DNA of 64,000 nucleotides from Magnaporthiopsis rhizophila (taxonomy: Eukaryota > Ascomycota > Sordariomycetes > Magnaporthales > Magnaporthaceae). The notes under the pieces are model-generated. The model searched no databases and was not told the origin of the DNA. It saw nothing but the letters and a program-made list of their open reading frames with translations. Of the stretch, positions 1 to 12,000 are shown piece after piece (the stretch's first letter is position 1; each line of letters starts with the position of its first letter). The stretch covers positions 102,818-166,817 of the forward strand of contig PYSS01000006.1 in NCBI GenBank assembly GCA_003049465.1, written 5' to 3'. A program made the position numbers and the translations under genes.

Positions 1-15
1 GGGGGGGGGGGGGGG
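1..15. repeat. Poly(G) run at window start
   Basis: Fifteen consecutive G are followed by T and a run of A. This is unlike the surrounding sequence. It could be a real homopolymer or a contig-end or dark-cycle artefact. Confidence 0.8.
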
Positions 16-489
16 TAAAAAAAAGAGGTTTGACACCCATATCCCTGTTTCTGCAAAACAGACTTTCTTTTTCTCGCAAACAACGCACAGGTTGCCGCTC
101 GCTCCCTGATAAGCCGTGCTTCTTTTTGCTTCTTCTTTTTCTCCTATCGCAAACGCAACAGGGGTTTGGCTGCAGCAGACCTATAGGACGACAGTTGGCA
201 CTAAAGATAAGGCCGGTAAAAAGGGGCAAAACGACATGTGTAAGAAGACTGATGGCCTGCCCTTTTGCTCGATCGCTGCCAACCACTACCGCCAGCGCTA
301 GGTACATGACCCGCTAGCACAACACACACACACAAGGTCTTTGCCTCTTAGTTGAGGTACATGGGCGTCTTGGCAAATCCCTCAACGCTTTTTGATGCTT
401 GCGGTGTCTCTTTCGCCGCGATATTCCCGCATGTGATCCTCTTGAGCGAGACAGCTGCTTTGGGAGATGGAAGCAAGCTCAACAACAAC

Positions 490-577
490 CATCAACACGC
501 ACACACACACACACACATACACCACACACACACATACACCACACACACACATACACCACACACACACCAACCACTCC
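490..577. repeat. Imperfect CA microsatellite
   Basis: Alternating CA dinucleotides are interrupted at regular spacing by TACAC, giving a higher-order unit of roughly 20 bases (CACACACACATACACCA) repeated about three times. It opens long frames on both strands that read as His/Thr or Val/Cys repeats. These are not genes. Confidence 0.85.
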
Positions 578-3236
578 GCCATCCGCCCCGTTCACGCGTA
601 TCCATCGAATCACAACCCGTGAGCCAATCCCCTCTCCCGGCTGTGCCACACTCTATCTCTCGACTGCACCGCACACCCACACAGGACGGTCGCCCACATG
701 AGCAGGCATGTGATCAAGGGCTCTTCATGTGTGTCTACCAAAACAGGTCGCATTTGAGACCCTAAGGCCTCCTTCCCACGCCGAGTCGGCACACTCTAAA
801 AGGGTTTATGCTCCGGTGTGATTGTGACGTGTGTTACCCGAGTCGCGGCCATCACAACCGCCCTTGGCCATAACATTCCTGTTTCCCTGCCTGCCTGCCT
901 TCCTGGTCCTTTTTTTGATTCCCTGTCCCAACATCCATCCTGTTTCCGTCCGTGTGCGACTCCAATCATCCCAGCAAACCCCTCCTCATTAAAAAAAAAA
1001 AAAACCAAAAAAAAAACCGTCATCTTGTGAAATGTGGCTGTCAAGTGGATCAAAATAGTATGGATGGATGGATGGAGGATGGACGATCAGGTCAGTTGCG
1101 TGCTGGCTATCCCGCTCCTGGACAAGTGGCGCGCCCACACCACCCTACCTAGCTCCGAGACACGCATATGAAAGATAGCATACCACCCAACTGCCAAGCG
1201 TGTGCTCTTATGCTGCTCCCTGTCCAGTCGTTATGCAGCCACACCATTCTGTATGTTGGTGTGTGTGCAGCCTGGCCTACTCGGCTGGCAAGGGTTTCCG
1301 CGGATTGATGCCCATTGCCAGAATCCTTGAATGGGATTTTCGTTGGCGCATGGATGCCCCGCAGCAGGATGATCTACAGTGCCGCCGACACAGTTCCCAC
1401 TTGGCCGGAGGGGTGTGGTGGGCGACATCACATACAAAGCACAGCTGCTCGGGTACGGTTAGCGGCACTATTTGTGTGATGGAAGAAAGGGGGCAGATCA
1501 CCACCTTCTGTAATCGATAGCTCGCTCAGTTGTGCTAATAGCCTGGTCATCCCCGGAGGATCAGGTTTACGGAGCCGTCGCCGTACGCTGGGCGGACACC
1601 CAGGCCTGAGATAGAGCTTCGCGCCGGCCACCCAGGCCACCACTACGTCTAGTTTTGGAGTTCACGGGGTCCGCGGGGGAGACGTATTTGCGTTCTAGCC
1701 GTGACGCTAGCTTCCTTGTATTGTTCAATACGCGTAGGAGGCAGCGGGGGAGGAATAAATACTGTGCAATAACCTGTTTTTGTCGCTCCGTGTGAAAAGC
1801 CACCTGGGAAAAGGGGGCTTGGTTCCACATCACTCGCTCATCAATCGAGATCCCGGGTAGTTAGGTAGGCATCCAGTGGCGAGCCTCCATGGCTGGGCTG
1901 GCGCCTTCTGCTTGCTGCTAGAGGCTGTGTGTGCCACAAGAAACACGTAGCAAATGACGATGATCCACCGATCAAAGGATTCCACGTGTTGTGGCTAGGA
2001 GCAAATGCCCCGTCAAGGTTTTGTGGTTTTCCCTGTGTGTCATGACGAAGATAATCAAGCCGATACAGTTTTGCCCCTGTTTGTAGCCCGTATGACAGGT
2101 TTTTGTTTCCCGCAGACTGTTTACAAATGCAGGCAGATGACACGATCTCCCCCATTAGTGCCGCTTTCTTCCGCGGAAAAACCATGTTTTTTTTTTTTTT
2201 TTTCGGCATCTTGGTTTTTCCTTTGTGGAAACCCTAATGAACAGCCGTGGAACTATGCTCTGGGGGCAGCAGTGTGAAGGGGAAAAAAGTAACCCAGAGT
2301 TTTACAGCAGAGCATATGGAACAAGGAACAACCAGGCAAAGTTGGCCGACCACGCTTCCCTGCCGATATCAGCAGCATAAAAAATGCGTCCGCAGCAAAT
2401 GTATTGGTTTACAGGCTCGGCGGCAAGGCCTCGGCCTTGTTTTCCCGGGCCGTGCTTTACATAGGTATATACTTGAAAAATACTTATCGGATTCTTAGGT
2501 GACAAGGAACGACGGAGGACGCCGGGTCCGCTGAACAAAGCCTCGTCGTCAGCAAAGTTCCAGAACCTCGAGCCCTGTGGCAACGGGTAAACATGGTAGG
2601 TTGGCGGCACGGTGACGATGGAGAAAGGCAGAGTGGTTTGTGTAGTCAGGGTGATGTAGGTGGCGGCTTAGGGTGGTGGCACTGTCTGCGGTTACTACGG
2701 CAGGGTACGCTTCGTAGGCCCACGCAGACATATTGCCTCAAATGAGCCTTTTCTTGCCGTTGCTGGGCTCCGTCTACTGGTAGTTGTTGTGTGGTCGGGC
2801 GTGGAAACGGGAAAGGGCGACTCGGCCACGAGAGAGGCAGTTGAACGACGATGCTGCGTCGATTCCGCACACATAACGCGTAAATCTCGCTGGTTCCTCG
2901 GTTAAGAGCTTTAATAGAGCTTGCACTTCACGGTCAAATCAATATACGAGGCGAGCAGCGAGGCGAGCGATTCACTCGGCCTCCCGGGAGACACTTGTGC
3001 CCTGGCGATAGTGTTATACGACTGGGTCTGGTGGACCACGATATTACGGCAAGGAGTTGAAGCAGCTACAGCGGTTAATACAAGGACAGGAACATGTTAG
3101 TAAATGCAACAATGTAAACTGTATCCCTTGCGCGGTTAGTGGTCAGTAATACAACAAATCCGCAGCGGCTTGCCTCTGAATGCTTCGAGCAAGGTCAGTG
3201 ACGGCCACTCTCCGGCCGCCACGGCGGAGTCTTGGT

Positions 3237-4224
3237 TCATCTTGGTGTCTGTGAAAGGTCAGCAGCAGTGCCACAATCTTCCTTCCCTCCAATGTCCTCC
3301 ATGAGCTGCTGGTACAGTTGGTCAGTATCTCCTCCTTCGACACTCCTGCTGCCGACTGCTGACGGGGCTGGGGCACCCGCCATGACAGCTCCGACCGCTG
3401 CGCCCTCTGCCAAAAACCTGCCGCCGCCGTTCGATACCAACCGTCGCATCCCTCATCATCCCGGAACGTGCCGTTCGGCATGGCCAGGTCGCGGAGCTGG
3501 TTCCGCTTGCGCTCATTGTCCCACTCGGGCGTAGTGATGGCCACCTCGACGACGGCGCCGAGCAGCTCCCTGGCCCTGTCCATCTTTGCCGTCGTGCCGG
3601 CCGTGATGAAGCAGTGCAGCGGCTCGCTCTCATGGTCGTCGTGTCGCCGCGGCGGTCTACCCCGCCCTTCCTTGACGGAGCCGCGGCCACGGATGGCGAT
3701 GACGGCGCCGCTCTCGGTGTTCATGGCCTTGAGACTGCTCCCGCGCGGGCCGAGGATCTGGCCGATGAAGTTGACGAACGGGTGGTCGGCGACGGGGATG
3801 TAGATCTTCTCTCTGAGGATGGTGCTGTTCCTGCTGTGCCAGTGGCGGTAGCTCCGCGGCGGCGGTAGCCGGGGACCGTCTCCAGGGCCGTCTCTACCAG
3901 GCCGCGGTGCTCTTGTTCGAGGCGGGTTCGGCGGCGCTGCTCGCGGGTGTTTGTGCGGCGGCCGGCGGCGGCGTACTCTGGCGGCGGCGACAGCGACCTG
4001 GGTCGGGCGACCTCTTCGGCTTCCTGCTGCAGCTGGTGCTGGATCTCGTCGATGCGGAGGCAGAGGACGTACGCATCCTTCTGCTCGTCTGTCAGTGGGC
4101 CCGTGATGGCTAACGGGCGATTGGCCAGGCTGGCGATTCGGCTGTAGGGTCCCCAGCGGGTGCGGGGTCCCCGTCTTGGTTCATGGAGGTGGGCGATGGA
4201 CGGGATCGAGGAGATGCGGGACAT
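3237..4224 (-). pseudogene. Frameshifted BBP/SF1-like paralogue
   Basis: This resembles fungal branchpoint-bridging protein (BBP/SF1/Msl5), which binds the intron branch site during early spliceosome assembly. The first frame, from ATG at 4224, carries the N-terminal helix-hairpin region (TRWGPYS, LAITGPLTDEQKDAYVLCLR, NTREQRRRTRLEQEH, ETVPGYRRR). Near 3873 a one-base shift is needed to reach the KH domain (ILREKIYIPVADHP, NFIGQILGPRGSSLKAMNTE, IAIRGRGSVKEGRG, NERKRNQLRDLA, NGTFRDDEG). A second shift near 3440 is needed to reach the C-terminal DQLYQQLMEDIGG motif. The CCHC zinc knuckles that normally follow NGTLRDDE are not seen in any frame. I infer a decayed duplicate, the functional BBP being elsewhere. 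A sequencing error is possible but would have to occur twice. Confidence 0.72.
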
Positions 4225-4675
4225 ATTGTCGTTAGTACTCGGGTGTAGGTGATGCAACTGGTGAGCTGCGAAAGGGTTGGCTGGTTAGTGGCCCACGATC
4301 ACGTAGGAAAAATGTGGTATGGACTGTCAAAGGTAGATGGGCGGGCTTTGTTGGGGAGCAGTTAGGATGAGCCAGCCGAGTTTTTGCGTCGGTGCATTAA
4401 AGCTAGCTTGGGAGAGGTGTAATCAACGATCTATTAACCCACAATCCAGACGGAGGTAGGTAAAAATTACACTTCCTCATCCCAAAGCCCCCCAGAGCAC
4501 CTTGGCCATTCTCCAGAGGATGAAACCTTTCTTGCGGGAGTTTGCTAGAAAGACGGGAGGGAGCTGGAAGGCAGCCAGGTTCTATTGATTTCCTATTCAT
4601 CAACAGTCCATCTATCCCCTTCCCAACCAACGCCTCGTGACCCCAGTGGATTGGCCCTGCCAACACACCCTCCGT
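4225..4675. other. Intergenic, no feature seen
   Basis: This is the spacer between two decayed minus-strand genes. No motif or conserved frame was recognised. Confidence 0.5.
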
Positions 4676-5833
4676 CTACAGAGATATGTGCTGCTGTGCG
4701 GGCGTGCCCGTCAACTTCTGAAGGCCCCTGACCTTTCGGACAACTGTAGCGGCGGGACACAGTATTGCCGGGACAGCTGCCGTGGCGCGTCCGTTTTCTT
4801 TCCTCGGAGGAATCGGTCGTTCTTCCTCGCGATTCCATTTTCCCCTCGCCTTTTCTGACAGATGCTGGCCCTCGTCGCTTTCTTCGCCGGAAATTTCTTC
4901 TGTCTCTGTCGAATGGCTGCTGCTGCTCACAATGCTTGGCTTGTTTTCCTCATTGCCGCCTTCATTGCTATCGACGAACGCGGTGGTCTTCTGGGCAAAG
5001 ACGGCGGCGTCATCCTCCTCGTCTGCAGGGAGCTCCTCAACGACCCATGGAGTCGGTATAATCTCCCACGTGGGATCGCACGGGGTGGCCACGTCGCTGG
5101 GCCCGTCGACGCCAAAGGCCGCCAAAATGCCGCTACATGTCTTCGAGGCGCCGAAACAACTCAGATCCACTCCCAAGACTCGAGATTGGGATGAAGCTGC
5201 GCGCTCTTCGGCTTGTTCCACGTCTCGCCGAACTGATCCAGAGGATGCCCAGGTCCAACACCCTCAACCGCCAACGTGTATGCCGCTGTGACCAGCCCGG
5301 CACTCGGACGGTCCGTCAGTTGCCAGTACGGATAAGTCGTCGACCTGTGGGTGGACTGGCTGGGGCTCGGTCCAAACAAGTCGCCTGGGTGCGTGTCGTG
5401 AGGGCGAAACACGCTGCCGCCTTGTTGTCGCAGCTGCAGCCCGCATAGTCGCAGTGCTCCTCGCCAGGGTCCCCATCCGTCGGGCACCGGCACATCTCGG
5501 CATAAGAAGCGAGAGGTCCGCGTTGAGCAGCCAGCGAGAGAAGGCCGGCGCGGAGGGAGCTGCAGTGCGCCATCACCTCGGCCAGGTCGACTAGGTGACC
5601 TCCAACACATCCTGCAAGCCCGCTGTCACAGAAGCGCGCTGGTAATTGAGGTCCATGCCTGGACACCTATTCTCTGGTAGCCATTCCTGGTCGATCCAGA
5701 TGATGCGAAAGTCGACCATGTTGGCAAAGTCGACGGTGCGGTCAAGAACGCTATCGAGTGCGCGAGCGGCGCATCGTACCGTTAATCCGAAAAAAGAGAC
5801 GCCAATTGCCTTATATGCCCAGACCCAAGGCAA
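4676..5833 (-). pseudogene. Probable HET-like gene remnant
   Basis: The 5833-5591 frame contains a HET-like segment: VDFANMVDFRIIWIDQEWL followed by GMDLNYQRASVTAGL. This matches the pattern in heterokaryon-incompatibility-type proteins in which a W-I-D core precedes a Q-x-MD-x-VYQ-S stretch. The frame stops at 5591 and the apparent continuation (VDLAEVMAHCSSLRAGLLSL and a Cys-rich run) is in another frame. An acidic Ser-rich tail follows in a third frame to 4676. No single start-to-stop frame covers it. I read it as a degraded gene with at least two frame breaks. The upstream frame 6454-5846, with a DRDVYDRDVYDSDDED repeat, may or may not belong to it. Family assignment rests on one short motif block. 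Confidence 0.42.
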
Positions 5834-7124
5834 ACATTCAACAGCTCACAGCAGCAAACCGGGTGGTTGAACGGGTACAACCGTGGTGTTGAATGCCACA
5901 ACCTTCTTCCACGGGTGAGGGCCAAGAAAACCCCAAGCTCGCTGATTCGAATCCGTCCGTTGGCGGTGATTCGACTTTAGAGCTACCGAAGTAAAACCTC
6001 CAAAAAGTGGGGTTTTCGTAATTCGACTCCCTCTCGAAGGGCAGTCGAGTGAGCTTTTTACATCATCTGTCGTTACTTTTGCGTTCAATATCTGTCGTTG
6101 CCTAGGGCGAGATGGGCCGGTCATGCCCAACGAGGAGGAGCCCACGGCAACATCAGAAGGGACGTTGCCACATGAGTCGCCGCCGCCATTGGTCTCCTTA
6201 GGCATGGCGCGACAGAGTTTGAGCATGCCATCCTCGTCGTCGCTGTCGTATACGTCTCTGTCGTATACGTCTCTGTCGTCGTATAGTGCGCCGGAGGGTT
6301 GGCAGCCGGGTAGCTGGCGGTGGTAAATGCGTAGACCGGCTAGGGAGGCAGACATGCCAAAAAAGTCGTTGCGGTTGACACGGAACTTAAACAGTCTGTT
6401 TATCTCCAGTCTTTTTTTTTTTGCGTCAAAGGGTGTCAGCTCACGCCGGTGCATATCGTCGTCATATCCGCGGGATTAGCTGTCCTTGGTCACCCCAAGT
6501 TGGGTCAAAAACCGCAGGTAGGCAACGAGGCAACCGAGAGGATAGCGCCCACCACGCATTCGCCTTTTTTCTCTTTCAGCCTGGCCTCAAGAACCACGCC
6601 TCACCGGGCTGTATAGAAGCCTGGTTGGCAGTTGGGGAGGTATGTTGCGCACATAGAAAGGCATATCGACAAAGGAAGGTAGGTTCTGGTCCGTATGACA
6701 AAACTCGGTGAAACAAGATCGCTTGATACTGTTGGGCTGGTTATTCGGCCCAGCCAATGCATTCTCTCAACTTCAAGCGGCGCAGAGTTACGCTGTTTAC
6801 TAATTCGGTTCGAGAATTTTGGTCCCAAGCTTTGCTGGAAAGGGGACAGTTGGAGCATTGCGGACGGGATCGAGCGCGTGGTCCTTGTTTCCAAGTCTGT
6901 TCGACGCCTGATTTAGGCAGGAGTAAGGCTTAGGAGCCTAACTGTTAGCGCCAACGACCAACGACTATCCACGTTCCAAGTGTATGGGAGGAACGGAAAG
7001 AAGAAGAAAAAAAACGACAAACAGCGGCTTGCCGTTCATTCCACGACCAGCTCATTTTGCACCGCTCCAACCAGCGACACCGTCCAACGTACTTCTTAGC
7101 TCTTGATTTTTCCCTTATCCTCCC
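5834..7124. other. Intergenic between HET remnant and kinase
   Basis: A minus-strand open frame spans 6454-5846. It contains a short tandem (GTCGTATACGTCTCT twice, near 6241-6280) encoding DRDVYDRDVYDSD. I recognise no domain and do not call it a gene. The last 100 bases before 7125 are pyrimidine-rich and may be the leader of the kinase-like gene. Confidence 0.4.
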
Positions 7125-7130
7125 ATGGAT

Positions 7131-7226
7131 CCTCCCAAGGGTCCTCCAATAGGACCTCCCATGGGACCTCCTATAGGCCTTCCCATAGGTCCTCCTATAG
7201 GTCCTTTCAGAGGTCCTCCCATGGGG
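7131..7226 (+). repeat. 12-base tandem repeat encoding PPxG
   Basis: Eight consecutive 12-base units of the form CCTCCYATRGGW encode PPKG PPIG PPMG PPIG LPIG PPIG PFRG PPMG. The units differ by point changes but not by length, so the reading frame is preserved across the array. Confidence 0.85.
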
Positions 7227-7726
7227 GCATCCGAACCCGAGTGGAAGCTGCGCTACCTGCCGGTCGAGCTGGAAGACTGCGAGAACCCGGAGAACTACGA
7301 GGTCGGCGGCTACCATCCGGTCCATCTCGGCGACGAGTACGACGATGGCCGGTACAGAATCGTCCACAAGCTCTTCTGGGGTGGTTTCTCCACTGTCTGG
7401 CTCGCGCAGGACAAAGCCGACCCGGCGCTGGGTTGCCCTAAAGATCGTGACTGCTAGTGGGTCGCCCGACTACGAGGCGCGCTCTGTCGCCATGAACCAT
7501 CCAGCCCTCGCCAGCGCCCGGCTCCTTTGTGGTGCCCGAGCGACGCTTCTGGCTTCTAGGGCCCAACGGCAGACACCTCTGTCTCGTCTTCCCGCCCCTG
7601 GGCCCGGACCTGTTCAGGCTTTCCCAAGGCCTCGCCTCGAGGTCAACTCCGAGTTTGCCCGCCGGGTCTCTCTGCAGGCGGCACGCGCGCTCGCGCTGCT
7701 CCATTCAGTCGGCCTTTGCCACGGTG

Positions 7727-7797
7727 GTAAGTCGTCACACATCTGTATTTCGGGTACGCGCACAGGTAAATAGCAGCTAACCTCACACAATTCCCAG
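7727..7797 (+). other. Intron in kinase-like gene
   Basis: The intron has donor GTAAGT, branch-like CTAAC near 7777 and acceptor CCCAG. Removing it restores the catalytic loop across the junction (H-G-D-L-T-A-S-N). Splicing signals are therefore intact even though the coding frame is broken elsewhere. Confidence 0.7.
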
Positions 7798-8734
7798 ATC
7801 TGACCGCAAGCAACATGGTGTTGCGGCTCGTCGATGACTTCGACTCTTACGACGACGCTGAGGTCCTCAGGCTCCTCGGCGCTGCCGAGACGGACTCTCT
7901 CGAAACCGAGTCGGGGAACCGCCGGGCCCCCATGGGCCCAAGTACATGGTCGCGCCGCTGGACTTCTGCGAGCCCGCCACCGCCGTTCGCTTGTTCACCG
8001 GCGAGGTCTGCATCATCGACTTTGACCAGTCGTTCGCCACCACGTCCGGCCCCGCGCCAGGGTCTCGGCCCGGCGTACCAGCCAAGTATCTGGCGCCCGA
8101 GGCCTGCGTCGGCCGGCCCCTGAGCCCGGCCTCAGACGTCTGGGCCCTCGGCTGCGCCATCTTCCGCATCCGCCGGGGCGAAGATGCCTTCTACGAATAC
8201 GGCACCAACTGCCCTGCCGACACCCTCAGAGTGATCGCTCAGAACCTGGGCGAGCTCCCCGAAGACTGGATGCAGACCAGGTTCACCGACGACGGATTTC
8301 CCGCCAAGGAAGACGAGCTCGGCGAGCCCTTCTGGGTCTTTGATAAGGCGCGGCCGCTCGAGGACCGCGTGCGCGGCATCGTGGACGAGCCGGCCGGCTT
8401 GTTCATCGGCGCAGATGGCGAGGTCTTGGACCCTGCCGACGAGGACCCGCCGTCTCCCGTCTTTGAAAGTTGGCGCCGAATGAGGGTGCCATACCCGCCA
8501 CCCCTGCGCTCGGTGGTGTGGAAGCCGACTGCCACATGCATCGATGGGCACTACATTGTCGGTTACACATCGGGGGACGAGACCGAGAAGATGCTCGAGG
8601 CGTTCCCCAAGATCCCCGAGCGCGAGGTCGACCTGCTGCTCGATCTACTGCCCAAGATGTTTGTCTACGACCCGGACAAGCGCCTGACTGCTGAGGAGGT
8701 GGTGGCTCATCCGTGGCTCCGCTTCTCTGGATGA

Positions 8735-9043
8735 CAAGCCTTGGTGCATTTTTTTTGGCATTGTGGGTAAGCCAATAGAGGTACTCCTTCGGCTGTCTTG
8801 GACTAGATACCTAATTATTTTGACATAAATGGCTGATAACTGCGTTGCCCGTCCATCTAGAACATACCAGGCGCTTTGCAGCACTACCACTCGCAACAAA
8901 GGAGCACAATCTCCAGCGAATCAACTGCATGGACCGGACCTAAATGCTCGCTTATCTGGTACTCCTTTGTTCTACAATGGCGCTGACTGGGATGCACATG
9001 ACACCGCCTCAACCACTTCTTGTGGAAGATGTATACCCACACA
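8735..9043. other. Convergent intergenic spacer
   Basis: This is the 3' side of both the kinase-like locus and the HET gene. I see only short AT-rich stretches and no gene. Confidence 0.5.
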
Positions 9044-12000
9044 TCAGGCCAGCCTGAAAGGCCTAGGAACCGGGTTTGCAGCCATGAACGCAAAGAAGTT
9101 GACCTTGCCCACGCCCACCCTCTCCGAGACCCCGTCCCCTGTCCTCGTCCTCAAAAGCAGCACGTCGTACACGTCGAAACACGCCTGGACCCCAAACCTT
9201 GCCTGATCCCAGTGCGGGTCCCCGTTCTCGTTCTCGGGTGTGCCGGCGGGTTCCACCGTCTCGTCCGGCTGGACGGGGAGCTCGCTCGCGTCCCGGCGGG
9301 TGAACCACTCCTCCCTGAACAGCTCCCACTGGAGCCTGCGGGGCTCCGCGTCCCAGTAAAGGTCCCAGCCGGTCGGCGGCGGCGGGATCTGGGGCACGCT
9401 GCCGCGCGCGAGGACTGCCAGGTGATATCCGTAGCCGTCGTCGCCTGCATCCAGGGGCGAGGGGCTGGTGAGGCACGGGACGTTCAGCTTGAGAAACCCG
9501 GCGCGGTAGCCCTGGTGGTAGATGATGCGCTGCCATGGCGGGCGGTAGTTGGCCGACCGGTGCTCGTCGTTTATCCCGGTCTGGAGGAACGCGTCCTCGA
9601 TTTTGGGCTTGAAAGGCGCCGGCGGCTTCATGTCGCAGGCCACGACTGGCACCGCGGGCGACAGGAAAAACAACTTCCCCTCCTCGTCCTGCCGCGGCTC
9701 GATAGACTGGCCCGGGAGTGTGATGGGGTACGTGAAGCTGAGGCCCGGGTAGTGCGCCCCGTTGACGTATAGATGTCGGTTGCGCGCCTCGTCGCGGACG
9801 AGCTCCCAGCCGTCTTGCCCCCACAGCCGAGGGGATTGGATGTTATCCATGTCCAGCTCCCTCGCGAGGCGTTCGGGCCCCGCTGCCGTCAGCGCCTGTC
9901 TGTACCGCTCCACCTCGGCCTCGGTCCTCTCCGCCCGGGACTTGAACCTCTCGACCATCCACTCCAGATCGGCGCGGGCGAGCCACCTGACGACCGACAC
10001 GGGCTCCCAGGCGACCGAGTTCTTCCACCCCCTGCCGCGGTACGACACGTGGCCCCTCCACCCGGCCCAGGACCAGCTCGGGAACAGCGGCGCGCCGGTT
10101 TCGGGGTCGCGCCGCCGCTCGAGGAACCCCTCGTCCGGCTGCCAGAGCAGCGCGTTCTCGAACGCGAACGACGGCAGGCCGTACCAAAACGTCGTGTTGG
10201 TGCCGCGCCGGATGATGTGCTCGACGCCCGTGAAGGCGTCGACGGCGTCCGCGTCCCAGCTCAGCTGGCGCTTGGTGTAGTCGTCCACGGCGAGCCGGTA
10301 CAGGTCCCAGGGGGTCGTCATTGCCGGCTTCTTGTCATGCCCGACGGCGACGACGTCCGGGCTCAGCGACAAGCTCATGAAGCTCACGGGCATCGGGTCG
10401 ACCGTTATCTCAAACTGAGGCCCGAGTTTGTCCAGCTGTTCCGCTATGGACAAGTTCTCGAGGTCGAGCTCCTCGGAGATGAACATCAGACCCCCCGTGT
10501 CCCTGCCCATCGAGATGCCCTTGTTCGCATACCGCCCCAGCGACCGGTCCCGCCACACCCGCATCATCAGGTCGCTTTCGGCCTGGTCCTCGACGGCCGG
10601 GTGCCGGAACGCCGGGTCGCGCGGCGGCACGCTCTCCTCGAACATGGCGGCGGCAGCCGTGTGTGCGCACGAGAACACCATCTGCGAGTCCGTGAAGTGC
10701 ACGGCCCGCCGAGACAGCGCCCGCTCCTGAAACGTCCACGCACGCGAGCTCCAGACCGAAGCCTCGATGTCGGGCACCTCCTTGCGCGGGTCGTGCAGCA
10801 TCGCCGCCAGCGTGACGCCCCCTTGCACGCGCGCCACCGTCTGCCGCCGTCGTCGGGGACGACACGCCCCGCGCCCGACAACGACGCCGGGGAGGCCTTG
10901 GTGCGGGTTCGTGTTGGCCGTCGCCACGATGGTGAGCGTCGCGCCGCTGTAGATGGGCCCCATCTTTGATATGATGCTCGCCTTGTCCGCCGAGTCGTCC
11001 TGCAGGATGCACAGGGCGTCGACCCACAGGTATCGGATGCCGACTTCTCGCGTCACCTTGATGGCGTCCTTGATGGTCTGGGGCAGTTCGGGCGGAACGT
11101 CGTCTTGGAGCCCAAGGTTCGCCTCCAGCCTCGGCCGCGTCGCGTGCGTGTACTGCACCTGGCTGCCCTTGCCCCAGACGTACGAGAGGCAGGCGTAGCG
11201 CGCGGGCATGTCGACCTGTCGAACGCGGAGCTCCTCCGTGTCGATCAACCTCAAGGAGGTCATGTCGAGCCCTCCTCTGCCGCCTTCTCCTCCCTGGACA
11301 GGATCATCGTGGGTCTCTTCGCACAGGTGAAGCCATTCTCTGAGGTACTCCATGCTTGCCAGATCTTGCCGCACAACCCGGCCGGACAGGGGCTTCTGCC
11401 TCTGCGGGTCCTCTTCGATCCGATGCACGGTGAACACGTGAGGTGCCCTCTGGCCGGTTTCCAGCTCAACCTCGAGTCGGCGAGCATAGTCGGGTCCATC
11501 GTCCAGCAGGTTGAGGTAGAAGCTGCCGAGCCGGATGTCGTTCTCGGATACCCCGTCGAGGATGCCGTCGCCGACGATCTTCTCACGCAGGAGTCTGCAA
11601 AAGCAGCACTTGTTGTCCTCTGCAAACATCACCTGTTCCAGTCCTTTGGAAATCGAGATTCTGAGGGGCTTGTGAGGAGAGGCTTGGTTGTCTGTGTCGT
11701 CATTATTGTTGAGGAGCGCTGCAAAGTCAATGTGTCGACACATTTCGCAGAGGTAGCCTGCGTCGTCCTCTGGCAGGACCTCGGGGAGGGCGATGAAGGA
11801 CGAGTCGTCATGATCTGTCTGAGTGCTGGGCTCCCACTTGCTCCGGTTATACCAGTGGGAAGCGGCTTTTGTGCGACGACTGGATGCCTTCTCAGATTTG
11901 GGACGCTCCCCTTTCAGGGTCAACGTGAGGCGTTCGAGTTCTTTGTCTGAGAGCGAGTCCCTGCTGTGCTTGGCGGCTGGCGGGAAAGTTGTGCTGGATC

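Larger units (their letters stand above)
1..3142. other. Gene-poor left flank
   Basis: I see no gene here that I can support: the open frames are short, overlap on both strands and show no recognisable motif. The stretch holds a run of 15 G at the very start, an imperfect CA repeat near 490-577, several A and T homopolymers (for example about 990-1017 and 2185-2203), and a short GGAT tandem near 1060-1080. No telomere repeat (TTAGGG) is present. Confidence 0.6.
7125..8734 (+). pseudogene. SRPK-like protein kinase, multiple frame breaks
   Basis: This resembles SR-protein kinases (SRPK/Sky1 group), which phosphorylate splicing and mRNA-export factors. ATG at 7125 opens with eight PPxG-type tetrapeptides. 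It is followed by ENYEVGGYHPVHLGDEYDDG and the ATP-binding loop KLFWGGFSTVWLAQD. The VAIK-type strand (RWVALKIV) lies in a second frame, GPNGRHLCLVFPPLGPDL in a third, and the helix leading to the catalytic loop back in the second. A clean intron (about 7727-7797, GTAAGT...CTAAC...CAG) joins LCHG to DLTASNMVLRL. A further shift near 7915 leads to the C-lobe frame with IIDFDQSF, KYLAPEA, SDVWALGCAIF and a normal C-terminus at 8734. At least four one-base shifts are needed, so I call a pseudogene. The HGDL and DFD forms differ from the usual HxD-K and DFG. Confidence 0.7.

Noticed and set aside
490..577. CA-repeat frames and possible telomeric sequence near the window start
   Set aside because: The repeat has no TTAGGG/CCCTAA pattern, and the frames are low-complexity. 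It is an ordinary microsatellite.
5935..5960. GATTCGAATCC resembling a tRNA T-loop
   Set aside because: The match is due to the palindrome GATTCGAATC. Flanking bases do not form a T-stem, and there is no upstream A-box at a proper distance.
9020..11950. Long plus-strand frames opposite the intact HET gene (up to 398 residues)
   Set aside because: They are shadows of a GC-rich coding strand. They lack domains and change frame, while the minus-strand frame is one 1009-residue protein with clear HET motifs.
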